DNA of 64,000 nucleotides from Asparagopsis taxiformis (taxonomy: Eukaryota > Rhodophyta > Florideophyceae > Bonnemaisoniales > Bonnemaisoniaceae). Within the stretch, counting starts at the first letter, position 1. Each line of letters opens with the position of its first letter. This document shows, piece after piece, positions 32,401 to 43,225 of the stretch. Below the pieces are notes generated by a model that made no database searches, was not told the DNA's origin, and saw only the letters and a program-made list of their open reading frames with translations. A program made the translations under genes and the position numbers. Where the stretch lies: the NCBI GenBank assembly GCA_030407315.1, contig JALQPE010002660.1, positions 1-64,000 on the forward strand. Direction: 5' to 3'.

Positions 32401-33608
32401 AACAGAGTGCTGAGAAGTTCTTGGCGTCCCCCTCTGTCACGATGCGTACGCAGAGGGAACGCAGGATCATCGAACCCCCACCTGGCCTTCCCCTGTACCA
32501 GAGGTTCCCGAAATATATTCGGCAGTACCTCTGGCAGCTGTGCCCAGAGTCGATTGCGTCGCACGAGCACATGGAAAAACCGGTACATTATTGGCCACCT
32601 TCCCTGCGCCGCTGGTTGCAAACTGAAAACCCTCGCGTGATGCGGGCACACGATTGTGTTGCGAAAAAATTGAGCGTTCGACCATCGCTGATTAAGCATC
32701 CAAATGCAGGAAGAGGGCTCTTCGCTGAACAGACATTTAATGTTGGCGACGAAGTATGTGCATACTACGGAACTGTTGTGTACTCTGATATGAGCAAGGA
32801 GTCGATGAGGTTCGCGTACGGAGAGGGTCACATGGCGATAACGAAGGAAACATTCTTGATGTATGCCATCAAGCTGTATGCAACAGCGGAGGACGACGAA
32901 AACATCGAGCATCCAATTTGGATTGTTCCGGCTCCGTTCTGTTCGGCGCAGTTCATCAACGACCCGCGGTATTTGCGAGGTGAGGACACTCCGGCGGAAG
33001 ACACCAGGCGGATGGCCAACGTCGAGTTTGTCGAGAACTACAGCAGCGGTTCGACGGGGAAGAAGCTCAAGGCGAAGGACCTAGAAAATCCGAAGATCAT
33101 TGTAGTACGTGCAATCCGCGATATCCGTCCGGGGCAGGAGCTCTACGTTCATTATGGGACAGCGTTTAGAGCATGGAATTAGGGAACGAAAGATGTTTTC
33201 ATTTCGACTACAAATAAAGCTACGTTCCAGAGTTGAAGTATATCATATAATGCAGCATGTCCAGCCACCATTAGTCCAGGGTGAAACCTATTGAGCAGTA
33301 CTCGCCTGTCAAAAACAATCGTTCACACTCTAGGTGCACTTCGTCCGAGCAGTGAACCTGACTGCTTGGATGCTGTTATGCGTGCAGATGCAAAATACAC
33401 GACCAAGTTGAAATGGACGCCCGGTGGATGTCCAGCTCAGTTGCATTGCTGTCCAGCCCAGAAATTCTACAATTCAGGGCAGAAAAAAATATTGCAAAAA
33501 ACATCGATTTCAGCGGGTCGATTGTGCCGTACGGCACACCCCCATCTCAAAAACATGTTCACATGTGCATGTTTTTGAGAATAGCCCAAATTTTAATTCA
33601 AATCAGGA
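29431..33608. mobile_element. Single-gene element carrying a methyltransferase-SET gene
   Basis: A left repeat (29431-29639) and a right repeat (33426-33608) are inverted copies, about 90 percent alike. Both open with TCCTGATTTGAATTAAAATT and include a small inner hairpin (CTCAAAAACATGCACATG...AACATGTTTTTGAG) and a GCCGTACGGC core. The left copy has an extra stretch of about 20 bases near 29572-29596. Similarity may extend outward to GAAGACG (29414 and 33617). No target duplication could be identified. Only the methyltransferase-SET gene lies inside and no transposase, so movement would need help in trans. Confidence 0.8.
29990..33182 (+). CDS. DNA amino-methyltransferase / SET fusion without ParB domain
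   Basis: Paralogue of the 6132-9608 protein. The N-terminus (MTNKRRRNSN at a good ATG) aligns with the helical region after the ParB domain, so the ParB part is missing and no trace of it is seen upstream. Motif IV is ILTDPPYNVRRKRN (DPPY at 31509-31520), followed by LRPGGHGIVFCS. An acidic insertion of about 60 residues follows. Motif I is VDPFSGTFATGKAAM (32217-32260). The beta-class order and DPPY favour N6-adenine. The SET domain runs about 32690-33170 with GRGLFAEQTF, CSAQFINDPR and QELYVHYG. One shift of +1 (or -2) near 30525-30550, in GCGCGCGCAGCGCGGGG, is needed to join the two frames. The gene is enclosed by the inverted repeats of its own element. Confidence 0.78.
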
Positions 33609-33840
33609 CGTCTTCCGGACATAGGGGTGCTCGCGGCCTAGCTCGACAGCTGTAATTGTACCTCATTAAATACTGTTGATGACTGCCTACCGTATACAAT
33701 CTGGGCTGTTGGCGTATTATCCGGTACTTGACCTGACCTGAACGTTCATCGCAGACCGTTGTGGTTACCGACACTATACAGCAATCTTTTTTGTATCTCG
33801 TGCAACTCAATCGTTCCATCGCTTCCGGGAAAGCTTCATT

Positions 33841-36124
33841 ATGCCGCCGCGTATTGCGAAGAAAGCTCCAAAGCCTCCGGGCCTCCAGAAAACCGGTCAG
33901 CAGCTGCTGTATCGAGTGCCCGACAATCCCGTGCGAAGAAGCGGTCTGGGCCTACCGGCAGCATTGAACCGCGGTCCGGTAGTCGCAAGACGGACCGGCG
34001 CAGAACTGGGGATCCGCAGCGAGAAAGTGAGGAAGGAGGAACGGCGCGGAGAGAGATGGGGCTTGACCGAGGCAAGCGTGCTCGCAGGGACAGTGAACAT
34101 CATGATGATGACATGATAGTGGCTCAAAACATGTTGGAATTGCGGCAGAGTGCTATGGCAAAGGTAGTTCCTCCCGGGTTGGCAGATGCGGAGGTGCTGC
34201 AGACGGAGTCCCAGCCGGGGGTTCCCGAGACACTGGAGGCTGTGACCCCCACTGCGCCAACTATGCCGAGTACATCAGCCCCAGCAGGTAATGCAGTCAG
34301 GGACCCGAGGATAGCGGCAAGGGATGTTGTTTCTGAGCAACGTTCACAGGATGCCAACTATCATCGGCGGTCAGGTGGTACTGAGGGGAGAGAGCAGCCG
34401 GAGTGCGGGCCTCGTCACAACAGACTGTCATTGGTGCCAAATATGCGCGTAACGCCCCCGCGACGTCAGGCTATTGCCGATGGAGGACATCATAATCCCG
34501 ATAGCGTGCGAGATGGGGGGACGGTGAGGGCAGAGAGGTTGCATCCGCCGGAATCCATCGATTTAATGGCGAGTCGCATCAATGCGCAGAAGAAGAAGAT
34601 CGCGGAGCTGGAAAAAAAGTGTTTAGCCAGGACATAGCAAACAAGGCGCTCACCACGGAGATAGTTGCGTTGGAGGCTAAGGTGAAGACTCTGCAGGCGG
34701 AAAATGCCAGCCTTACTGCAATTGCGAGAACAGGTAGAATCAGTGATCACGGTGGCGGTAAGTCGAAAATACAGAAAGCCATTCCTGTGAAATACCTTGG
34801 AGTTCTTAGGGCGGTTGAGGAAAACCTGACAAAGTGGTGCAAGAACGAGACTATGGAGCTGGACCCTATAGCGGAACAAACGCAGAGACGTTGGACTGGA
34901 CGTACCATCGAGGTAGAGCCGGTAGAAGGGACACTTTGGAGCGAAAACGGTGTAGGATATATTGCTACCCCTCCGGGCTATATCATCAAGAATCTGCAGT
35001 GGTATACACCTTCGTACAGAGACGAGAGTGATCTGCTGAATGACTTGGTGCGACACGTACTGCGTCAAAGTCCGTGGTGTGATGTGTTTTCCGATGAGGA
35101 GCAGCGTGTGTGCTGTCAAGAGGCTGTGGCGGGGAGCAAGGAATTGAAAGTGAAGGTGACGCAGAAACTGTCCGACGTGATGAGTGCACGGAAGCGTAAT
35201 GCGAGGGACAGATTGTTCGGTTCGCTGGGGTACACGAAATTAATGTCTAGATGCACGATGCTGACGACGCGAGCTGAGATGGACGAGCGAGAGGATCAAA
35301 AGCGCGAAGCGTCTGAGAAGCTTTTGAAACGGGAAAGCAACGGTGATTTGGATATGGGGAGGTGGCGAACGGCACCGTTCTCAGAGCTGCGATACAGCAA
35401 AGGCATGGTTCCTGACAGCTTCGAAATGGAAGTGAATGGTGATGCATGGTTTAACAACCGAGTAGCTGTGAATGTGCTGGACATCTTCAGGGGTTATTCG
35501 ATACGACCAGAACAAGTAATGGACATAGAGACGAGCATACTAACGCTGGCGCGCCTGGATGCTTGGCTAGTGACTACTGTGGAGTGTTTGGATGAACCGA
35601 AGGGGAAAGGAGGTGCACGGCAGAAGGAGTTTACAAGGCGGTACAGTCAATATGTGGGGGTAGCTTTTCAGCAATTAGTTGGTATGGTGGTGTACTGCAT
35701 GTCTTGTCTCCAAGGCTCGCAAGCAAGGGAAGAAACGGACGTTGTCGAGAGCGAACAGCGGACTAGTGCACAGTCACGGCATGTGTTTGCAAGCCGTACT
35801 GTGACGAGAGAGGCTGTTGAAGTGTGGCAAAGCGGAGAGGGGTCTGGAATTGTTCATGTCGTTGATGATGTAAACCGCTGCTCATCACTTGTTCTAGTGT
35901 CCGAGGATTGGATTCAATCGCATATTACGTCAAACCTCGGTGCTGTAATGGATTGTGTGATTGCGCAAGGACTAATTGGCGCAGAACTTTTCGTCGTTGA
36001 CCCATATGCTGGACACCTGAGTGCAAACCTGAATGTCGAAATCAATGCCCCACAGTATGGGGGCATGGAGCGGCGCCATGCAGCCACTGCTGATAACGGT
36101 TTTGGCGTAATGGAGGATGGTTGA
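33841..36124 (+). CDS. Unrecognised basic/coiled-coil protein
   Basis: Begins MPPRIAKKAPKPPG at ATG 33841, continues as a basic disordered segment (KKRSGPTG, RRRTGD, RGKRARRD), then a coiled coil (RINAQKKKIAELEKK, then TTEIVALEAKVKTLQAENAS), then a helical domain of about 430 residues with VGVAFQQLVGMVVYCMSCLQ. Two -1 shifts are required: at 33879-33881 (GGG) and at 34612-34618 (seven A). The second falls inside the coiled coil, whose heptads continue across it, so the two frames are one protein. The in-frame heptamer there reads A AAA AAG. The family is not recognised. It lies just outside the methyltransferase-SET element. Confidence 0.6.
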
Positions 36125-36201
36125 AATTAGTGCAGTAAATGTGACGTTGACTAGAAGGCTTATCATGTAGTACATTATCAATAGAGTGCTGCGATTTAGA
36201 T

Positions 36202-39200
36202 TTATTCTTCTTCATTATCATCTGTGAACTGGTAATCAGTGTTGGTGTAGAAGCGGTTGAGATAGAAACGGTGGTCCGACCAGTGCATTTGTTTCGTAAA
36301 TGGCTTGACTGGAAAGTTACTTCGTACGATGTGCACGGTGCCAGATATAGTAGATGCAGGAATGAGGTCAAACCAAGGACCACCTGCACTGTGGGATGCA
36401 GTGTCATTGCTGTCAACGGATCCGTTGTCCGGGTCCCATGTGGACCACTTTAAACAAATGCACCCAAGTGATTTTTCCACAGCGGTTTTTGGGGCAAAGC
36501 AGGTCATATACTGAACGAAAGCGAGTTCTACAGGTTGAAACAGGTTTGGAGACTGCAGGCGTACCAGTGCCAGGACGCGCCCTACCCATATGGTTCTGTA
36601 GTCATCGGCAGTTCCGGAGATGACGACAAAGGAGTACTGCGATCTCTTTGCGGGGCCGAATGATGAAGTTGCAAAGACGCGCTGCTGCTTGTGCCTCGAC
36701 ACGTTTGTGGGGCGAAGCATGCCACTGTGCGGGTCAAAGTCGTCGGCATCTGGGACGTACCCTCCCATGACGTAGGCGGACTTTACCACGGTGACGGAAA
36801 TGTCCATGTCATGTATTGGAGGGCCTTCTGCCGTGGCGCGCAGTCTAGCGAGGGTGAGGAACGCTTGTGCAGCTGTGTCACCGAGTTGCTGGAATAGCGT
36901 TATGGTGCCAGACGGGAACGAGGAGTTGTGCAGAGGCAAAAGAGTGGCAGGATCGGGCTGTCCGTCGATATCTGCAACGAGGAGGGTTGCATCGGGCAGC
37001 AGGGAGGCAAAGTCGTGCAGTGCAACGGTGAATCCGTCGCGAACGAGTACTGCACCGTCTGTGGGCGATATCATGCGTGGTTTCCCAATGTGTTCGATGG
37101 GGTGTGACCAGTTGGAGTGGCCAAGGAGAATTCCATGTGGCGAATAGTCTCTTCCATGGCTGTGGAGCGCCTTCGAGAGGTTTTCCTATAACTCTGTTTG
37201 AACAGAAGATGCGAGTGTTCGTAGGGGCCTGCATCAATGTGTTCCAGGGCGCCATATCTCTGCAAGTCACCGGGAAGATGGTCAGAAGATGGAACTTGAA
37301 AGTTTTGAGACCTGTGGTGTGGAATGGGCCGAGGGTGGAGAGCATTGATTGTTTGAAATAGGAAATGGAGTTCTGGAGGCTTTCGAGTTCGGCGGCAGTC
37401 CAGTGCTTGATGCGACCGCGTTTCATGACCCATGCGACGAGGTCAGAGTATTGCGTGCAGATGGAAGTGAGGGGGGCTGTCTCTACTTCGTCACAGCATG
37501 TGTCAATGAATGCTGCGATGAAAGGGAACACCATGTCGACATGGTGATAGTCTTTGGCTGCGAGCATGCCGCGTATGCCGTCCTCCGTGAAGAGGCCGTT
37601 CAAATTGGTGCCCTTCTCACCCTTGGAGAAGTCGACATGAAGACCGGTGATGTAGTAGTCGCGTTCGATAGCGGACAGAATGCTGTTTGAGCCGGCGAGG
37701 ATGGATTTTTTCACCTTCTTGAAGGTGCGAGGTGTCCCGGAATGGGAGGCAGTGGTGGTGGTGAGGTCTGGGGAGCTGAGGCGGTGGACAATGCACTGTT
37801 TGATGAGCTTTGAGATGCCGAGGTGGAGATTGTGCAGAGGCTCGAAGGAGAAAATGTTGTAGGGGTCTAGGGGACTGTTGGTGGGTAAAAGAGCGGTCGA
37901 TTCGAGGACAGAGTGTTGTTCGAGGAGGGAGAGAGCTTCGAGCGGAGCAGTTGTATGCTCCTGAGCGCTCTCTTGGCGTGCAGAGCGTGTATCATCGAGG
38001 GAGCGGGGCTGGTGTGGCGCGGTGGATTCAAGTTGAGTGGCGGGGATGTAGCAGCGGTGGCAGGGATGTGTGGTGGTAGTGCTGTTGCGAGTGCATGACA
38101 GCTCTTTGGCCTCTGGAAAGTCGCAGCAATAATTGGCTAGGATGGGAAAGCATTGGCGGGCAGTTGCAGTGGAGTCTGTGCAGGGGAACCCGGAAGAGAA
38201 CGCGGTGGATAGGGACGAAAACACTTTTTCGAGTGCTTTATGAAGAATATCAATTTTGCGAGCGCGACTAGCAGAACTAGAGGTTGTCGGCATTTCATCA
38301 CCGAACAAGGCGTTGGACGAAGGGTTAACAATGTACGGAAGATACCCGACGATGGTGAGGCCGGTACGGATGCAGTGGCGACGGAGGGGGGCGGAGAAGT
38401 TGAGCAGTGTGACGTGTATGGGGTATGCGACGATTGCGGAGCTCTTGAGGCTTGTGCTGCTCTTGTCGGAGTACACTTGGAGGAGGCCGGCAAAGGAGGA
38501 AGGGTGGGATCATTTTCCTCTGCCCATACGACCTGTGGATCTTCCGAGAGCTGCACGCGCTGTCTAGTAACCTGGTGCAGCGTTTTCGCGAATTCTGTGT
38601 GTAGGGGATGAGAAAATATTGCGGTGCCGTCTGGGGCGGTCTGTGGGGAGGGGCGGAAGAGATTATTTTGGTCGTTAGCCAGTGCTAACTGCCTGCGGAG
38701 CATGTCGACTGGGTCGCGGAGGTACAGCTGTGCCGAGTACTTACCAGTTTTGTCTGGAATGATGTGGCTCTTGTAACCTTCGGTGTGGAAATGTGTTTCG
38801 ACCATGGAAGCGGTAACGTGGCGACATTCTTCTACGGTGCGAACGGCGCTGTTGAACTTTTCTAGGGAGAATGCGGGGTCTTGTAGGATGGTGATGACTT
38901 CGCTCACGCGGCCAGCCCCGGCCTTGTACTCGAGGGTTGTGAGACTGGCGGCGAGGGATTGCACGAGGAGGTCTGCGCGGGAGGGGGTTGAGGTTGGTGG
39001 CAGTGGAGCGTCACAGGGTGAGTCGCTGGAGGAAGCACGACCAGATTCTGGGTCTGGGGAGCTGGGTTGCGGGGAATCCTGGTCGCCGTTTCGAGCAGGC
39101 TCATGGGTGACGGCAGGGACACGAGCGTTGTTGAAATGTTGGGGAGAGGGGTTGAAACGGTAGCGACACGTTCGCTCATGCAGCGCGAGCGCATAAGCAT

Positions 39201-39240
39201 CTACGCAGTAGTAGAAGCACCCTTCATACTTGCATTCCAT
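36202..39240 (-). CDS. Plavaka-like (CACTA/KDZ superfamily) transposase
   Basis: The N-terminus (MECKYEGCFYYC...HERTC) is a zinc-finger-like motif typical of this group. The central domain has YPIHVTLLNFSAPLRR, TIVGYLPYI, ANYCCDFPEAKE and CHRC, then EHIDAGPYEHSHLLFKQSYR with KTSRR, as in Plavaka proteins of fungi. The C-terminal part (GRVLALVRLQ, VELAFVQYMTCFAP) looks like the small chromatin-reader-like tail of the group. Three -1 shifts interrupt the frame: about 38476 (single G on the minus strand), 37270-37271 (GG on the minus strand) and 37099-37102 (CCCC on the minus strand). Each lies in a run and is followed by conserved sequence, so the gene may be intact in reality. No terminal repeats were found. 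It is a different subfamily from the transposases at 22 and 45/58 kb. Confidence 0.72.
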
Positions 39241-39959
39241 GTCGAGTTTTGACGCAAAAGGGAGGATTGCGAGCTGAACAGGGGAGACTGTGCCGTCCAG
39301 ATGCGACCAATTTTATTTTTGTGGTGCTTTCGAGACTTGGAATGTAACGTGTTCGTTCGTAGTTTTGTGGGTAGTAGTTTTGTGCTCACTCCAGCTGACA
39401 TCCCAACGGTGGAATTTAACCAAGAGTTCAATCATTTCCAACTGTTACATCACATTGCGTGCTGGCAACGTGTGCATGGAAGGACGAACGACTGCCTGGG
39501 ACATGAATTTTCAATTAATTCATTTGCAATAATAAACTTTTTTATTTCCGAACTTCGTGGAATCTGAATGTGCTTTACAGCGGATATGCCACGGATCATG
39601 TAAGGAAAGCAAATGGATTCTCACATATATGATTATATGTTTATATTCGTTGTTCTCGATCCGGATCTCATTGTTCGGGGATTCAGAGACCATGGCTTGG
39701 GCCATACTCAATCTCACTGCCGGCGATGATTTCGAGTATGCACAGCAAGACTTAAGCGGACGCTGAAAGCTGTCCGGTCGATGCCGCAGGCTCCACTCCG
39801 CCCTCATCACCGACTGAGATTCTTTGACCTCCTTTGCTTTGTACGTGTGCGAATCTTGATCAAGATTCGCGCACGTACCTTCGTTCCATCCTCTACCCTC
39901 GAGGGTATGCATTGAGGTAAGCGTGGGTTTTGAGTTTGACTATTTCCGTTGATGCGATA
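39241..39959. other. Spacer with one perfect palindrome
   Basis: No supported gene. The palindrome at 39841-39878 has the arm GTACGTG(T/C)GCGAATCTTG with almost no loop. Confidence 0.6.
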
Positions 39960-40440
39960 TTTTTCATTGGAAGCCTATTGAGTCATGGTGTGTATTGTGT
40001 GGAGCGAAGGTAAGTGTGCGAGTTTTGAAAGTAAGCAGCGAGGGAAGGTTGGTTTCGGGTCTGATTGTTGTGGTGGATTCCGATATTGTGTAGGTGATGC
40101 AGGAATGGTGATGACGGAAGGTAAGTTTCATTGAGCGCCAGGATGTGGTTTGCGAAGATATGGAATGCTGACTTTGATTATTCATTGCAAGGTTTTTGGA
40201 TCATGGTTTGTATTGTGTGTAGGATGGATGAGAGGTAAGTAAGGGAGTTTCCTAGGATATCTGTCGTGGTAAGCGTTGGTTTTGAATCTGACTGTTGGGG
40301 TTGATGTTGTGTATGTGATGCAGGAGTGGTGAAGCAGGAACGGCAGGACTCAAGGAGAGTGAAGAAGGGATCTAGGAAGATGGGGAATGAAGCTGTGAGG
40401 TGTTTCTGGTATGTGTATATTTTGGGCATACGATAGAAGT
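39960..40440. repeat. Degenerate ~235-base direct duplication
   Basis: Two diverged copies (about 39975-40180 and 40200-40400) share TCATGG(T/G)TTGTATTGTGTG, TCTGA(T/C)TGTTG and GTGATGCAGGA(A/G)TGGTGA. No gene is visible. Confidence 0.6.
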
Positions 40441-40675
40441 GAGAGTGGGTTTCAAGTGGTGTAAGATTTTGCTGACCATGTTCGTGTTTGATGTCTTGAT
40501 GATTTAATGGGCTGGGGTGGTGTCGAGGAAAGCGGGATGGAATTGGGAAGGAGCGGATTTTTTGTAATCAAGGTCGTGAGGGTTCTTGAAGTATGTGCGG
40601 ATGGTGGTGCATGGCGTTCGGATGGTAGGGAGAACGCGATAGTGAGGGAGATGGGTGATCGACGATATGCTGACA

Positions 40676-40765
40676 GGTATTTTGTATTCTGGCTGGATAC
40701 GTATTTCGTATTCTGGCTGGATACATATTCCGTATTCTGACTGGATACGTATTTCCTATTCTAGA
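40676..40765. repeat. 26-base tandem repeat
   Basis: Four copies of GTATTCTGGCTGGATACGTA with small changes. Confidence 0.85.
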
Positions 40766-40883
40766 GAGACGTATTGTATACCAGCAGTTTCGTAAATGAG
40801 AGAATAAAATACGGTCCGATATGGGCCCTGAATTTACCATCCGCTGTAATTTATTCCCTCCCGGTTTTCGCTGATATATTGTA

Positions 40884-41030
40884 TACTGGATGTCGGGTCC
40901 TAGTATTCCGCCAAACGTACTAGAGAAAGTGGATGTCGGGCCCTAGTATTCCGCCAAACGTACTAGAGAAAGTGGATGTCGGGCCCTAGTATTCCGCCAT
41001 ATGTACTAGAGAAAGTGGACGTCCGCATCC
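40884..41030. repeat. 44-base tandem repeat
   Basis: Three copies of GTGGATGTCGGGCCCTAGTA followed by TTCCGCCAAACGTACTAGAG. A diverged inverted relative (GTACTAGAGAGACTGGACGT, GTCCGCGTCCAC) lies at 41100-41135 and forms the very end of the neighbouring gene's coding frame. Confidence 0.85.
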
Positions 41031-41039
41031 AAAAAATTT

Positions 41040-42434
41040 TTATTTTTTGTGGACGCGGACGTTCATTTGTTCTAGTAAATCTCGGGGCCGACTGGGACCC
41101 GTACTAGAGAGACTGGACGTCCGCGTCCACTTCCGAAAACACAGACGTTCGATGCGCTGAAGCAACGGCGGAGTCGTGTTAACTGGAGAAGCGCGCCGGG
41201 CGCGGACATTTCGACCATCGTCGCGCTCAGCGGGAGAACGATCCCGACGACGACCGGATATCCCTCCTCGAGGTTGAATACTAGCTGGAGTCTCCAGGGC
41301 GTGTGTCGTATCCCTACTCCGCTCATGCGGTATGCGCCTACGCTCTGAGCGCAATTCTTCCTCAAGCTCTCGGACTCTTGTCACTAGTTCATCGAACGTC
41401 TTCTGCCTCGCAGTTAAGTCCTTTTCCAATTTTGACACCTTCTCTTCCGCTAAGCGGCGACCTGTACGCTCTACGCGATAGCGCGTTACTGCAGCATCCC
41501 GTCGCTCGCGACTCTCCTTGTACCGGGTACCCAACGTGACACACGCTAACGCCAAAGTATCCAATTGGATTACCGTTAACGCATTGCGAACAGGGTAACC
41601 GTCATCCCGTGGATGAAACACCGACGAAAGCTGGCCATCACCAAGACTCTCCGCCAATTGGCACACATTCGTAACCGATAATAACTGCGCCGCAGACAAA
41701 CTGGATCCAAGAACATCCACGCGAGCGGTAGCACGACCGACCGTACCGTCATCCTCGAGTGACTGACCGGATTGACGGTCTGGTGACAGAAACGGCGCTG
41801 CCGTAGAAGCCGGAAGACCCGTACGGGTTGAGCGAGAAAGATCCAGTGGGGCTGGTGGAGGGACAACTGCCGGGGGTTCCATCGCTTCGTAAGAAGCTGG
41901 CTCTACAGGAGCAGTTGGATGAGGGGAGACGCCGGAATCGGCTGGACGATAATGACCAGCAGGTTTCGAACGCCCAGGGCGTGGAACGTGCATCTTCCGT
42001 TCGGGTTTGTACATGTAGTCCTCCAAATCTCCGTCGGAGTAACTTGGCGGGACGACCGTAAGATAGCCGTCCTCGGCAAATTCACCGTCCCGACGAAACG
42101 GAGTCTCAACCACAGTCCCGTCCCGGGTAGTATACGCCGCGGCCTTCGCCGGTTTGAAGGGTAAACTCGGATGCGAGTAAAGGAAGATCTTCTCGGGCGC
42201 AACGCCTTCGATTGTACAAGCAATCTCCTCTACACCATCGGTGGTCTTGTAAGAAGCCTCGAGGAGGTCGATGATAACCTTCACATCTACGCTACGCGTC
42301 TTCGGTACAACCAGTGATAACGGCATCTCATGGAATGTCTTCCACGTCGTGATAGCCGACTCTGCCAAGTGCTTGGCCAATACCGGGAGGAACCCTCTAG
42401 TTTCTACGAGACGAGCCAATTCCAAACCAATCAT
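41040..42434 (-). CDS. Unrecognised protein, possibly N-truncated
   Basis: A clean 464-residue frame. The first 110 residues are alpha/beta-like (ITTWKTFHEMPLSLVVPKTR, VIIDLLEASYKTT). A Pro-rich linker follows, then a helical segment (TNVCQLAESLGDGQLSSVFH), then a strong coiled coil at about 325-375 (VSKLEKDLTARQKTFDELVT) and a basic Arg-rich tail. Five codons upstream of ATG 42434 is a stop (TAG near 42447) behind which the same frame looks coding (PWVKPRFLDYVLL), so the gene may have lost its true N-terminus. The last 30 codons overlap the tandem-repeat vocabulary. A gag-like role is possible, but nothing supports it firmly. Confidence 0.5.
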   Translation of the reverse strand: MIGLELARLVETRGFLPVLAKHLAESAITTWKTFHEMPLSLVVPKTRSVDVKVIIDLLEASYKTTDGVEEIACTIEGVAPEKIFLYSHPSLPFKPAKAAAYTTRDGTVVETPFRRDGEFAEDGYLTVVPPSYSDGDLEDYMYKPERKMHVPRPGRSKPAGHYRPADSGVSPHPTAPVEPASYEAMEPPAVVPPPAPLDLSRSTRTGLPASTAAPFLSPDRQSGQSLEDDGTVGRATARVDVLGSSLSAAQLLSVTNVCQLAESLGDGQLSSVFHPRDDGYPVRNALTVIQLDTLALACVTLGTRYKESRERRDAAVTRYRVERTGRRLAEEKVSKLEKDLTARQKTFDELVTRVRELEEELRSERRRIPHERSRDTTHALETPASIQPRGGISGRRRDRSPAERDDGRNVRARRASPVNTTPPLLQRIERLCFRKWTRTSSLSSTGPSRPRDLLEQMNVRVHKK

Positions 42435-42639
42435 GAGCTCTCGCTATAACAGGACATAGTCCAAAAACCGAGGCTTCACCCAAGGGCGGGGATCCGCCTC
42501 TACCACACTGTGGAAATACAGCATAGCTGGTGTATCCCCAATGGACAAACACAAGGGCGGTGAGTTCTCGCCTTCCCATCGGGAATCTTCCAACGTCGAA
42601 TTCAGCTCTGCTGTGGGTACACTACGGTGTTGAAAAGGG

Positions 42640-43225
42640 GGCCTCAGACAGTACTGCGAGACAGTGATTTTTACTGTCTGAGACAGTAAAAATCACTATG
42701 CGGCAAATGAAAATTAATGCCACACTTGGAGACAGTGATTTGCACTGTCTGGCAGACAGTACGGAACACTGTCTGCAGACAGTAAAAAACACTGTCTCAC
42801 AGTACTGTCTGAGGCAGTGAATGGAGACAGTAAAAATTAATGATTTATTCAATAGTTGGATATGATGTAATTTACTGTACTGGGCAGTGTTGGCGGATAG
42901 TGTTTTGTATTGGCCAAGGCAACATGGCCGGATAGTGAAATACGCTGCCTGGGACAATAGATGGAACCAACACGGTGCACTGTCCTGGGCAGTACCTGGA
43001 GACAGTGATTTTCACTGTCCTGGGCAGTACCTGGAGACAGTGATTTTCATTGTCCTGGGCAGTACCTGTAGACAGTACTTTGTGCTGCCCTGGGCAGTAC
43101 CTGTAGACAGTATTTCGTGCTGCCCTGGGCAGCACCTGTAGACAGTACTTTGTGCTGCCCTGGGCAGCACCTGGAGACAGTATTTCGTGCTGCCCTGGGC
43201 AGCACCTGGAGACAGTAAAAGTAGT
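42640..43225. repeat. Palindrome family C array, second locus
   Basis: Left part: palindromic pairs such as GACAGTGATTTTTACTGTC. Right part: about seven tandem units of 32-34 bases, CCTGGGCAGTACCTGTAGAC then AGTATTTCGTGCTG or AGTGATTTTCACTGT. The shared ACAGT/ACTGT vocabulary links it to 13790-14160. Confidence 0.88.

Noticed and set aside
1403..33182. Phage, prophage or bacterial contamination, suggested by ParB-methyltransferase genes
   Set aside because: SET domains, Plavaka/CACTA-type transposases, no ribosome-binding sites or operons, and large non-coding repeats all point to a eukaryotic nuclear genome. The ParB-methyltransferase part may have come from phage long ago.
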